DNA of 64,000 nucleotides, taken from positions 107,733 through 171,732 of the forward strand of contig JBCBSM010000002.1 in NCBI GenBank assembly GCA_039819165.1, written 5' to 3'. The translations under genes were made by a program, and so were the position numbers. This document shows, piece by piece, positions 47,084 to 55,615 of the stretch. The DNA is from Planctomycetota bacterium. Lineage in GTDB: Bacteria; Planctomycetota; Phycisphaerae; Phycisphaerales; UBA1924. Numbering within the stretch: the stretch's first letter is position 1; each line of letters starts with the position of its first letter. A model generated the notes under the pieces. The model made no database searches, was not told the DNA's origin, and saw only the letters and a program-made list of their open reading frames with translations.

Positions 47084-48000
47084 CTAGCCGATCGCATAGA
47101 AGACCGCGGACGCGACCTCGCAGAGCATTTCGGGGTCCATGGGCTCGGAGATGCGCTCCAAACGGGCATCGCCGTAGAGCCATCCGTCGCTCTCGTGCCC
47201 GCGGTAGTCGTCGAAGGAGTCGCCATAAGCGGATTGCAGCGGCGGCCAGGTCGTGACGGCCGGGGCTCCCAGCGCGGGGCGGCCTCGAGCTGCGCCCGGT
47301 TCGCCCAGTTGCCCCGGTCGAGCAGGCCCGCCTCATCGATCAGGCCGGCGTACCCGTCGAGCCAGCCGATGGCCGCCTTGCTGGCGTACCGCGGGTGCAC
47401 GTTGCCGAAGGCGCGCGCGGTCGACGACGTGTCTTCTCTCTCGTCGAACGTCGAATCGAGCGGCGGCTGGGACACCCACAGGTAGCCCTCGGTGTCCTGC
47501 GTGGCGACACGGAAGCGGGACGACGCGAACGTGATCAGCCCAGAAGGATCGAACGCCGCATCGAGCCGCGCGACGTGGTATCGCTTGGCGAGCATCCGCT
47601 CGTCCTGGTAGTCGCCGCCCACGAAGTCGCGGTTCATGCCGAAGCTGGGGAACACGCTGATCAGGTAGGTCCACGTATCGGTGCCGCCGGCGGCGACGGT
47701 CTGCTCGAAGTCGCGCAGGGTCCGGCCCTGATCGCCGACGTGCGTGGTGCCCCCACGGGAAGTCGACGTACGGCCCGAGGCGGGTAGGTCCATCGCTGGG
47801 AAACGAGCGGTCCGCTCAGGGCGCCAAACTCATCCAGGACGCCCTCGGACTGCTGCGCGGTCAGCGTGGCCGGCATGACAGCGCCGACGGAGTCGCCCGG
47901 GTAGGAATGCAACGCCTGCATCAGCGACCGCACCGCCGCCAGCGACTTCACGGTCGCGGCGGTCCGCCGCGATGAGCGCGGGCAGCAGGATGCCGGCTCT
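47084..48000 (-). pseudogene. Prepilin-like protein remnant with several frameshifts
   Basis: Three frames on the minus strand carry successive pieces of one protein of the planctomycete prepilin-type family. The first has ILLPAL (the end of a pilin-like helix, near 47985); the second has ATVKSLAAVRSLMQALHSYPGD and SQRWTYP; the third has TYLISVFPSFGMNRDFVGGDYQ, RMLAKRYHVARLDAAFDPSG and FGNVHPRYASKAAIGWLDG (H-x-DG-like end) and runs to about 47260. A fourth frame then closes with SFDDYRGHESDGWLYGDARL and the stop at 47084. The usual N-terminal FTLIELLVVIAIIA helix is gone. Multiple shifts rule out a single sequencing error. Confidence 0.7.
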
Positions 48001-48106
48001 TCCTCGACTGCAGCTGAGAGGTAGTCGCAACAAGGCAAGGTCATGGCGTACATGGTCGGCAGCTTTCCTGTTTGACAGGAACAATTCCAGTCAAGCAGGA
48101 TCTTGC

Positions 48107-48589
48107 CGCGCCCACGACGGCCGGCTGCATCTGCACTCGGTGTGGAACCGCAAGCTGCCCAGCCGAGACGGCACGCCCACGCGGAGCGCCGGCATCGCCT
48201 TCTCCAAGTTGGTGCACTACGGGTACGGCGGCCTGCTGCTGAGTGATCGCCGCCCCAGCGTCGCTGACCCGAACTCCGCGAGGAAGGGGCACCGCGCCTG
48301 GGTGGGCTACCGCATCTCGTCGCTGCCGCAGCCAACGCGGACGGTGATGTTCGCCGATTCGACTCGCCGGATCGTGGGCCGGCTGCTGCCCCAGAAGGAC
48401 ATCCTGCCGTCTATCGACGTGGCGTTCCGGGATGGCGCGGCACGGGCGGCGGCGAGTCCCCGCGTGCACGGCCGCCACTCGGGCAACGCCTCGTCGCCGC
48501 GGACGGCGCAGCCGTTATCGCGGTCGCCGTGGCCGACGTCGTGCTGGCCACAAAGCCGTCCGGCAGCACGCCGGTCTTCGACGCCATAG
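48107..48589 (+). pseudogene. Second prepilin-like (H-X9-DG) remnant
   Basis: The plus strand reads SVWNRKLPSRDGTPTRSAG, KLVHYGYGGLLLSD, RISSLPQPTRTVMFADSTRR and PRVHGRHSGNAS, a sequence pattern typical of the C-terminal half of planctomycete prepilin-like proteins with an H-X9-DG end. Around 48491 the frame slips by one base and the continuation VAADGAAV lies in the next frame. No start codon with a ribosome site and no N-terminal pilin helix is present. It lies back-to-back with the other remnant, separated by about 100 bp. Confidence 0.55.
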
Positions 48590-48708
48590 GGCGGGCCGAC
48601 GGCATACGAAATTCTCAAGGTGGCCGTGCGATGCGGAGCCTGCCGCGCGGGCTCTTCGCACGGCCTTGTCGCTCCTGCCCATCACATCAAGACGCAGATC
48701 GACCGCCC

Positions 48709-49200
48709 CTAGCCGAGTTGGCCAACCAGCTCGTCGAGGTCCATCGCGTCCTTGATCTCGCGGGCCTGCACCCACTTGACGGTGGGCTGGCCGTCCTCGC
48801 CGCGGGTGATGAGCACGGTGCCACGGCTGGAGATGTTCAGGTCGGACCAGTAGAAGCCGTAGGCCTTGCAGACCGCTCGGTGCATGTCGGCCAGCAGGGT
48901 CTGCTTGAGGCCGAGCTGGCTGGCCCACGCCTCGTGCACGAAGAAGCTGTCGCAGGAGATGCCGACGACCCGGGCGTTCTTGGAGGCCCACGAGTCCATC
49001 TCGTCGGTCACGCACTTCATTTCGGCGGAGCACACGGGACTGAAGTCCATGGGGTAGAAGCAGAGGGCAACGTCCCCGTCGGCCAGGGCCTCGCTGAGCG
49101 TCCACTCCTCGCGGTTCTGGTCCATCAGCGTGAAGTCGGGCGCGGGCTCGCCGGCGGCGATGGGCGATTCGCGGACGGGCAGCTCGATGGTCGCGGTCAT
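48709..49200 (-). CDS. Peroxiredoxin (AhpC/TSA family)
   Basis: Peroxiredoxins reduce peroxides through a peroxidatic Cys. The 163-residue protein has the site PMDFSPVCSAE, with Cys57 preceded by Pro50 and Ser54 in place of the usual Thr, and the family segments APDFTLMDQ and VVGISCDSFFVHEAW. Cys83 in GISC could be a resolving Cys; there is no typical C-terminal one. The form fits the AhpE/BCP-type subgroup. The ATG at 49200 is used, since the longer frame adds no homologous sequence. It is divergent from the yggS gene 73 bp away. Confidence 0.92.
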   Translation of the reverse strand: MTATIELPVRESPIAAGEPAPDFTLMDQNREEWTLSEALADGDVALCFYPMDFSPVCSAEMKCVTDEMDSWASKNARVVGISCDSFFVHEAWASQLGLKQTLLADMHRAVCKAYGFYWSDLNISSRGTVLITRGEDGQPTVKWVQAREIKDAMDLDELVGQLG

Positions 49201-49273
49201 GCGGTCTGGTTCCTCTCGCGTGCCTGTGGGCGCTGCGTCGCGATGCACCGCGCCGCTCGGCGTATGCTAGGGC

Positions 49274-50062
49274 ATGCCGACGACCCGACCGGCCGCCATG
49301 AACGACATCGCCGACGACGAGCTGCGGCGCCGCTATCGGGACGTCCACGAGCGGATCGAGCGGGCCGCCTCGCGGACCGAGACCGATGCCGCCTCGATCA
49401 TCCTGGTGGCCGTCACCAAGCACGCCGAGCCCGAGCAGATCCTGCAACTGGTGCGGGCCGGCCACCTGGATTTCGGCGAGAACCGCGTGCAGCAGCTGCT
49501 CCAGCGGGCCTCGATGCTCAGCGAGCAAGCCGAGCGGATGCGCTCTCTGGGTGCGGCGCTGGGGGCGGCGGGCGCGAGCGAGCCCGTGCGGTGGCACATG
49601 ATCGGCCAGCTGCAGCGCAACAAGGCCAAGCAGGTCGCCAGCGTGTGCCGCCTCGTGCACAGCGTCGACAGCCTGCGGGTGGCCGAGGAGCTCCAAGAGA
49701 TCGGCCTCAAGCGGGAGGCCCCCGTCGAGGTGCTGCTGCAGGTCAACACGTCGGGCGAGGCGGCCAAGGCGGGCTGCCCCGGCGCCGCGGCGCTGCACGT
49801 CGTCGAGCAGATCCACACGATGATCCACCTGCGGCTGCGCGGGATCATGGCCATCGCGCCCTACAGCGAGGACCCCGAGGACAGCCGCCCGGTATTCTCG
49901 CGGTGCCGGGAGCTGTTCGAGGAAATCCGCACCGAGGGCCTCGTGGAGCGGTCGTTCAACATCCTGTCGATGGGCATGTCGGGCGACTTCGAGGTGGCGA
50001 TCGAAGAAGGGGCGAACATGGTCCGCGTCGGCAGCGCCATCTTCGGAGAGAAGCGGGAGTAG
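49274..50062 (+). CDS. YggS-family PLP-binding protein
   Basis: YggS/PLPBP proteins bind pyridoxal phosphate and help keep B6 and amino-acid pools in balance; they are not known to be enzymes. The 262-residue protein shows the lysine site IILVAVTKHAEPEQI, then FGENRVQQLLQ, WHMIGQLQRNKAKQV, SVDSLRVAEEL, VLLQVNTSGEAAKAG, RGIMAIAPYSED and the C-terminal NILSMGMSGDFEVAIEEGANMVRVGSAIFG. An in-frame ATG at 49298 is an alternative start. The family often sits in cell-division gene clusters; here the neighbours are peroxiredoxin and amidase. Confidence 0.94.
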   Translation: MPTTRPAAMNDIADDELRRRYRDVHERIERAASRTETDAASIILVAVTKHAEPEQILQLVRAGHLDFGENRVQQLLQRASMLSEQAERMRSLGAALGAAGASEPVRWHMIGQLQRNKAKQVASVCRLVHSVDSLRVAEELQEIGLKREAPVEVLLQVNTSGEAAKAGCPGAAALHVVEQIHTMIHLRLRGIMAIAPYSEDPEDSRPVFSRCRELFEEIRTEGLVERSFNILSMGMSGDFEVAIEEGANMVRVGSAIFGEKRE

Positions 50063-50080
50063 CCCCGCGAGCGGCGGGTG

Positions 50081-50803
50081 CTACGCCAGGCCCGGCACGC
50101 CGCTGCGCCGGCCATTGTCGACGGCGCGCTGCAGCCAGGTGCCCGGGCACTGCGTGGCCGCCAGCTCGCGGTGCGTGCGGACGCGGGCCGGCGGCACGCG
50201 GTAGCGAAGCGCCTGGGCGCCCACGAAGCTGCGCAGGGCGGCGACGGCAGCGGGCGTGGGCTGCTCGTGCATGAAGTTCCCCAGCACCACGATGCCCAGG
50301 TTCCGCTCATTCTGGTCGCGGACGTGGGCGCCCTGGAGGTTCGTGGGGCGGCCCTCCCACACGCGGCCCGCCGGATCGATGGCGTAGTGGTAGCCGATGT
50401 CGGCCCAGCCCAGCTCGAAGTGGGCCCGCTGGATGGCCCGCAGCCTGTCGGCGGCGTCGCCCCTGGCGAGCATGCCGCTGGACGGCATCGCGTCGTGGTG
50501 GATCGTGATCCGCTGGATGCGGCGCATGCGGTCGGCCAGCAGCACGCGGGGCGGCTCGCTGGCCCACGCCGAACGCCGCTCGACGCCCATCGCCCCCACC
50601 ACGGGCACGGGGGCCTCGACCGGGCTGCCCGACGGACGCGGACCGGGCACGTATGGGTCGGAACTCGCGGGCCACACGGGCGCGGGCAGCGCGGCGGTGG
50701 ACCTCGGCCGGCCCGCGCAGCCCAGCATCAGGCCACCCACCGTGAGGCAGCCGAGCCCTAACACCTGCCGACGGGTTGCGCTCCGCTCCATGTCGCTGGT
50801 CAT
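50081..50803 (-). CDS. PGRP-type N-acetylmuramoyl-L-alanine amidase, exported
   Basis: This zinc amidase should cut the bond between N-acetylmuramate and L-alanine in peptidoglycan. The 240-residue protein has an N-terminal SATRRQVLGLGCLTVGGLMLGCAG with a twin-arginine motif and a possible lipobox, so it is probably exported by Tat and may be lipid-anchored. The Amidase_2/PGRP domain has the zinc ligands ITIHHDAM and THRELAATQCPG, and GYHYAIDPAGRVWEGRP between. ATG 50791 is a second start giving MERSATRR. Planctomycetes were long thought to lack peptidoglycan but do make it; this gene fits that. Confidence 0.88.
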   Translation of the reverse strand: MTSDMERSATRRQVLGLGCLTVGGLMLGCAGRPRSTAALPAPVWPASSDPYVPGPRPSGSPVEAPVPVVGAMGVERRSAWASEPPRVLLADRMRRIQRITIHHDAMPSSGMLARGDAADRLRAIQRAHFELGWADIGYHYAIDPAGRVWEGRPTNLQGAHVRDQNERNLGIVVLGNFMHEQPTPAAVAALRSFVGAQALRYRVPPARVRTHRELAATQCPGTWLQRAVDNGRRSGVPGLA

Positions 50804-50944
50804 CGGCGTGGCCGCTCCAAAAAGTGGACATCTTTCGATGGCCCGCGAACGGGGCGTCCTGTACACTCGCCGCCTCGGCGGCCGGGCCTGGTTTTCGGCC
50901 CTACCGGGGCGTCCCGGTCGTGCCGCGAGGGGAGTTCGAAGACG

Positions 50945-51802
50945 ATGCACCGATGCACCTTGCTTGCGCTCCTGGCGGCCGGCCTGGCCGTCCCCTCGAG
51001 CGCGCTCGCCGAAACGCTCGGCTTGCCAACGGTAGAGCTGCCGCAGGACCAGGCCGAGGTCGGCGAAGCGCAGGCCGACGGCGAGGCCGAGCCCGTCGAC
51101 GAGGGCCCCGGCCCGCGGACCAGCTTCTGGTCGGGCTGGTCCCGCACGATCGAGCTGGGCCTGGACGGCGCCACGGGCAACACCGAGGCGTTCAACTTCC
51201 GCTTCGCAACGAGCACCATGCGGGAGACCGACTACCTCCGCACCGAGCTCTCGGGCACCTACGACTTCGGCACCAACGACGGCGAGGAGTCCAAGAACCA
51301 GGCCCGCGTCCTCGGTGTCAATGACTGGAAGGTGCCCGGCAAGCGGCACTTCTACTTCGGCCGCGGCGTATACGACTTCGACGAGTTCCAGGACTGGGAC
51401 AGCCGGCTGCAGCTCTTCGGCGGCGTGGGCTACGAGATCCTCAAGGAACGCTCGCTGCTCGACGGCGGCACCGACAAGGCCGACCTCAGGGGCCGGGCCG
51501 GCGCCGGTGCCACGCGCGAGTTCGGCGGCGTGGACAACAGCTGGCGGCCCGAGGCGCTCATCGGCATCGAATTCGACTGGATGATCAACGAACGCAGCTC
51601 GTTCGACGCATACAGCAACTTCTTCCCGGCACTGGACGACCTGGATGCCCGCATCGAGAGTGGCGCGAACTACGACATCCTGCTGTCGGAAGAAGACTCG
51701 CTCACGCTGCGGCTGGGTGTCGAGCACCGCTACGACACCGAGCCGGGCGACGCGAATCGCAGCGACTTCGAGTACTACATCCTGCTAGTCTACGAGTTCT
51801 AG
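50945..51802 (+). CDS. DUF481-family outer membrane beta-barrel protein
   Basis: The 285-residue protein has a signal peptide (TLLALLAAGLAVPSSALA), an acidic linker rich in Glu/Gln/Ala, then amphipathic strands from about residue 60: WSRTIELGLDGATGNTEAFNF, TELSGTYDFGTNDGEE and SLTLRLGVEHRYDTEPGD, ending in YYILLVYEF, with the terminal aromatic residue that the outer-membrane assembly machinery recognises. The pattern fits the DUF481 (YdiY-like) salt-inducible porin-like family. Function is unknown. The mscS gene follows after 26 nt with its own ribosome site. Confidence 0.85.
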   Translation: MHRCTLLALLAAGLAVPSSALAETLGLPTVELPQDQAEVGEAQADGEAEPVDEGPGPRTSFWSGWSRTIELGLDGATGNTEAFNFRFATSTMRETDYLRTELSGTYDFGTNDGEESKNQARVLGVNDWKVPGKRHFYFGRGVYDFDEFQDWDSRLQLFGGVGYEILKERSLLDGGTDKADLRGRAGAGATREFGGVDNSWRPEALIGIEFDWMINERSSFDAYSNFFPALDDLDARIESGANYDILLSEEDSLTLRLGVEHRYDTEPGDANRSDFEYYILLVYEF

Positions 51803-51828
51803 GGCATTCTGCACGAGGAGATCGCGTC

Positions 51829-52767
51829 ATGCTGTACATCCAAGATGATCCACAGGCAACCGGAGCGACCACGCCCGAACCCCAGCCCGAGCCGACCGAT
51901 CTCGAGCAAGCCGCCAGTGGCTTGTGGGAGAAGATCACCAGCGGCAACCTCGACCAGATCACGCTACCGGAGGTCTGGACGGTCCTCCAGCCGGTCGTGA
52001 TCGCCATCGTGCTCATCATCGCGGTCTTCTTGATCGCTGGATGGGCCCGCAAGCTGACGATCAAGGCAACGACGAAGGCCCGCGTCGAGATCACGCTGGC
52101 CAAGTTCTTCGGCAATCTCGTCAAGTGGGCCATCATGGTCCTGGGCGCCATCACGGTGCTCCAGACCTTCGGCGTGGAGATGACCAGCTTCGCCGCGGTG
52201 CTGGCGGCCCTGGGCTTCGCCATCGGCCTGGCGCTCTCCGGCACGCTGGGCAACGTGGCCGCGGGCGTGATGCTGCTGGTCTTCCGCCCGTATCGCGTGG
52301 GCGACGTGATCTCCGTCAACGGCGTGACGGCAAAGGTCGACGAGATCGAGCTGTTCACGACGACCTTCGACACGCCCGACAACCGCCGCATCATCATGCC
52401 CAACAGCGACATCTTCGGGTCGACCATCGAGAACATCTCGCACCACGCGACGAGGCGGGTCGATGTCGCCGTCGGCACCGCGTACGAGGCCGACATCGAC
52501 AAGGCCCGCGAGGTGCTCATGGAGGCCGCCCGGAACGTCGAGGGCCGGCTGCCCGACCAGGAGCCCGTTGTCTACCTCGGCGAGCTGGGCGGTTCGTCGA
52601 TCGACTGGGCGGTCCGCATCTGGGCCAACGCGGCCGACTACTGGGCCGTCAAGGAGCGGGCGACCCGCGACATCAAGGTCGCCCTCGACAACGCCGGCAT
52701 CGGCATCCCCTACCCCCAGCGCGACCTGCACGTACCCGGCCCCATCGAGGTCAAGGTCACGAACTAG
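51829..52767 (+). CDS. mscS: Small-conductance mechanosensitive channel MscS
   Basis: MscS opens on membrane tension and relieves osmotic downshock. The 312-residue protein has a Pro/Glu-rich N-terminus, helices around VVIAIVLIIAVFLIAGW and FFGNLVKWAIMVLGAITVLQ, and the pore helix MTSFAAVLAALGFAIGLALSGTLGNVAAGVMLLVFRPYRVGD with the Ala/Gly packing that lines the channel. The cytoplasmic beta domain (VNGVTAKVDEIELFTTTFDT, IIMPNSDIFGSTIENIS) and the alpha/beta domain follow. An acidic DUF481 gene is just upstream with GAGGAG before the ATG. A terminator overlapping the end of asnB follows. Confidence 0.95.
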   Translation: MLYIQDDPQATGATTPEPQPEPTDLEQAASGLWEKITSGNLDQITLPEVWTVLQPVVIAIVLIIAVFLIAGWARKLTIKATTKARVEITLAKFFGNLVKWAIMVLGAITVLQTFGVEMTSFAAVLAALGFAIGLALSGTLGNVAAGVMLLVFRPYRVGDVISVNGVTAKVDEIELFTTTFDTPDNRRIIMPNSDIFGSTIENISHHATRRVDVAVGTAYEADIDKAREVLMEAARNVEGRLPDQEPVVYLGELGGSSIDWAVRIWANAADYWAVKERATRDIKVALDNAGIGIPYPQRDLHVPGPIEVKVTN

Positions 52768-52794
52768 GACCGCCTGCTTCTACAATGCGGCAAT

Positions 52795-54909
52795 TCACCG
52801 AGCCCCTCGTGCATGCGAGGGGTTCTTGCTTTGGTTGCCGCGTAGCCCGGCGAGCCACTTCGCCCAGATGCTCAGCACGAGCAGCATGTACAACCGCTGC
52901 GAGTGGTCCCGCCCTTTCCACGGGTTCAGCGACCGCTCGCCGGCGGCGTCGTGCTCTCGGAGCATCCTCTCGACAAACCCCAAGTCGATCTCGACGCCCG
53001 CCCCGCCGAGCCCCGGGAACGGGTCGGCCGACTGGAGATGGTCGTAGAGCAGCTGCCGCATCCCGCCGTAGTCCTCCCGGAACCACCGGCCGATGGGGAT
53101 GGCGAAGCCCTGCTTGCGGCGGTCGACGACGTGGGCGGGCAGGTACTCACGGGCCACCCGCTTCAGCAGGCCCTTGCGCTCCCCGCCCGGCATGAGGACG
53201 TCCAGCGGGGTGCGCAGCGCGGCCTCGACCAATCCACGCGCCAAAAAGGGCGCGCGAACTTCCAGCGCCACGGCCATCGAAGCCGTGTCGGTCTTGCGGA
53301 GCAGGTCGTCTGGCAGGTAGTGCGTGAAGTCGTGCGTCAGCGGATCGTTGACCCGTGCGAACTCGTCCGAACCAAGCCGCTCCCCATCAGCCGACGGCAC
53401 CAGCCGCCGCAAGTCGGGCGTCTGGAAGATCGCCAGCAGCTCCTCGTACCCGCCGTGCCGCGCGGCGACCGCGAGCCGGGCGAGGTAGTCGCTCCGCGAG
53501 CCGGGCGTGCGTCGATCGAGCAGCCGATCGGGCACCAGACGGAGCAGGCGATGCCAGCGATTGAGCGTCGGCGTGATCGCGTGCCGCCGGTAGCCGCCGA
53601 ACAGCTCGTCCCCCCCATCACCGCTGAGCGCCACCTTGATGTGCTCGCGGGCGGCCTTGCATAGCCAGAACGTGGGCAGCAGCGAGCTATCGCCGAAGGG
53701 CAAGCCGAGTTGCTGGATCAGGTGCACCATATCGCCCGCGGGATCGGGCTGGCACTCGAGCGTGGCGTGGTCGGTGCCAAGGGCCCGGGCGGTGTCCGCG
53801 GCCGCCTCGGACTCGTCGAAGCGTGCGTCCGGCATGCGGACGGTGAAGGTCTTGAGTTCGGGCAGCTCCCGCTTCGCGATGGCGGCGATGAGGCCCGAAT
53901 CGACTCCGCCTGAGAGGAAGACACCGAGGGGGACGTCGGCTTCGAGGCGCTCGCAAATCGACTTCGTTAGGAAGTCCTGCAGCAAGCCGGCACTCATGCA
54001 GCCGACACCTCGCACGGGCTTCGCGGCCTGAACCTCTTCGCTCGACATCGCACCGGGACTGAATCGTCCCACCTCGGTCCGCGGATTGCACTCGTTGCTG
54101 GACGCTGGAAACGTGTGAACGTGGTTGGAGAGCGTGGAGCTACTCGCTCCAAATCGAATCCACGATCTAGCCTGCGGCTGGCGATCCACAAACCGCCCCA
54201 TGGGCCTTAGACTGCGTGCGACGATGTCAACCGAGGGCAACGTGCTTGAAAAGCACAAGTCATAACCCGACCGCTGATCGTTGTCGTGGTAATGCTTGAT
54301 CGGGTACTTCGAGGCAAAGTACAACGGCTTCTCGCCGGACAGGTCGCGTGCCAGGTACACTTCGCATCGTTCACGGCACCATGTGCCCAACGAGAACATA
54401 CCTTCGAGCTTGGCCGCAAGGGGCTGACTCATCGAGTAGCTAGGCCCCCACGCCCGCCACCCATGCACCAGCACCTCGGTGTCGCTGTGGTCCGTCTCCA
54501 AGCGATACCCCAGCGCCCCCAGCTCCATCCGCAGCTCGTGCTGGTTGTAGATGCACCCATTGAACACCACCGCCACCAGCGGCCGTGCCGGGCACAACTC
54601 GTGCGCCAGCTTGGGTTCCTCGCCGGGCTGGTAGGTCAGATCGGGCCGCAGCCGCTCGCCGTCGTGGACCATCGGCTGGTGGCCGCCTTCGTGGTCCAGG
54701 ATGCTCAGCCGCCGGTGGACGAACGCGACGTCGACCACCGCGCCGTCGGGCCGCATCGCGCGATCGCGGAAGCGGCCCTGGCCGTCGGGCCCGCGGTGCT
54801 TGATGCCCTCGTCCAGCACGTCGAGCCAGGCCTCGGGGATGGCCTCGAGCGGGGGCGGCGGCGTCTGGCCGGCCGGGTGGATCCGCAGCACGCCGGCGAG
54901 GCCGCACAT
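52795..54909 (-). CDS. asnB: Asparagine synthetase (glutamine-hydrolysing) or related amidotransferase
   Basis: AsnB makes asparagine from aspartate, ATP and glutamine. The 704-residue protein begins MCGLAGVL with the nucleophile Cys2, has the glutaminase landmarks HRRLSILD and FNGCIYNQHELR, and the synthetase PP-loop FLSGGVDSGLIAAIA plus LSGDGGDELFGGYRRH. It is longer than most, with an insertion-like segment at roughly 210-290 (HYHDNDQRSGYDLCF, SSSTLSNHVHTFP) of lower GC and no known motif. Such enlarged family members often act in exopolysaccharide clusters on another amide acceptor, so the exact substrate is open. The gene converges with mscS. Confidence 0.88.
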   Translation of the reverse strand: MCGLAGVLRIHPAGQTPPPPLEAIPEAWLDVLDEGIKHRGPDGQGRFRDRAMRPDGAVVDVAFVHRRLSILDHEGGHQPMVHDGERLRPDLTYQPGEEPKLAHELCPARPLVAVVFNGCIYNQHELRMELGALGYRLETDHSDTEVLVHGWRAWGPSYSMSQPLAAKLEGMFSLGTWCRERCEVYLARDLSGEKPLYFASKYPIKHYHDNDQRSGYDLCFSSTLPSVDIVARSLRPMGRFVDRQPQARSWIRFGASSSTLSNHVHTFPASSNECNPRTEVGRFSPGAMSSEEVQAAKPVRGVGCMSAGLLQDFLTKSICERLEADVPLGVFLSGGVDSGLIAAIAKRELPELKTFTVRMPDARFDESEAAADTARALGTDHATLECQPDPAGDMVHLIQQLGLPFGDSSLLPTFWLCKAAREHIKVALSGDGGDELFGGYRRHAITPTLNRWHRLLRLVPDRLLDRRTPGSRSDYLARLAVAARHGGYEELLAIFQTPDLRRLVPSADGERLGSDEFARVNDPLTHDFTHYLPDDLLRKTDTASMAVALEVRAPFLARGLVEAALRTPLDVLMPGGERKGLLKRVAREYLPAHVVDRRKQGFAIPIGRWFREDYGGMRQLLYDHLQSADPFPGLGGAGVEIDLGFVERMLREHDAAGERSLNPWKGRDHSQRLYMLLVLSIWAKWLAGLRGNQSKNPSHARGAR
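52801..52832 (+). terminator. Terminator downstream of mscS inside the asnB 3' end
   Basis: CCCCTCG (52803-52809) pairs with CGAGGGG (52816-52822) around TGCATG, extended by G-T and A-T pairs, and is followed by TTCTTGCTTT. It serves mscS on the plus strand but occupies the last codons of asnB on the other strand. Confidence 0.65.
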
Positions 54910-54914
54910 GCCGG

Positions 54915-55592
54915 CTAGACCGCCTCGCGCTCGCGCGCGGGCTCGCCGGCATCCGAGTCGTCGTCGAAGGGCTCGCGTGCCTCCTCGGCCTCGCGTTCCC
55001 GCTCGTGCTGCTCGACGAACCCGGGCTCGGTGCCCACGCCGTAGTGGTACTCATCGTCGCGAAAGGTGCCCGTCCAGATGCCGCTGATGGTGTGCAGCGT
55101 GCGGGTGACGAGGATGGCCGTTACGAAGCCGAAGACGAACGCCCAGCTCGCGCGGATGTCGCCGTACTTCTGCAGGCCGTACATCAGGCCCATGGAGACG
55201 ACGGCGAACACGGGCACGAGCGCGAGCCGCTCGGCCTGCACGCGGCCGGCGTCGGCGAAGAAGTTGCGGCGGTGCCTGGGCTTCTCGATCCGCGGCTGGT
55301 TCTTGTGGATCGCCCGCGGCCGCCAGTGGTTGGCCACCCAGTGCAGCCCGAAGTAGACCGCGACGTCGAAGACCGTGTCGATCGCGTAGGCGATGAGCGA
55401 GATCAGGAACTTCTGGTCGGAGCCCAGCCAGCCCGAGATGAGCGCCACGGGCCCCTTGGCCAGCGCGATGGCCAGCAACCCCGCCGCCACGAGGTTGACG
55501 TTGATGTTGACCACCCGCTTGCGCTGGTAGTAGCGAACGACCCGCCCTGGCATCGGCGGATCGTAGCGATCCGATGGCGGCCGCTCGGCCAT
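54915..55592 (-). CDS. Unknown polytopic membrane protein
   Basis: The 225-residue protein has about four hydrophobic segments (VNLVAAGLLAIALAKGPVALIS, FLISLIAYAIDTVFDVAVYFGLHWVAN, LALVPVFAVVSMGLMYGL, WAFVFGFVTAILVTRTLHTISG) with a basic loop (HKNQPRIEKPRHRRNFF) between the second and third. The C-terminus is strongly acidic and rich in Glu/Arg. It does not match a family I can name with confidence; GtrA-like proteins have similar layout. It lies on the minus strand between ugd and asnB, 23 nt after the ugd stop, and ends 5 nt before the asnB start, suggesting an envelope-sugar operon. Confidence 0.6.
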   Translation of the reverse strand: MAERPPSDRYDPPMPGRVVRYYQRKRVVNINVNLVAAGLLAIALAKGPVALISGWLGSDQKFLISLIAYAIDTVFDVAVYFGLHWVANHWRPRAIHKNQPRIEKPRHRRNFFADAGRVQAERLALVPVFAVVSMGLMYGLQKYGDIRASWAFVFGFVTAILVTRTLHTISGIWTGTFRDDEYHYGVGTEPGFVEQHEREREAEEAREPFDDDSDAGEPAREREAV

Positions 55593-55615
55593 CGCGGAAC
55601 CCCGCACGCGGCCGA

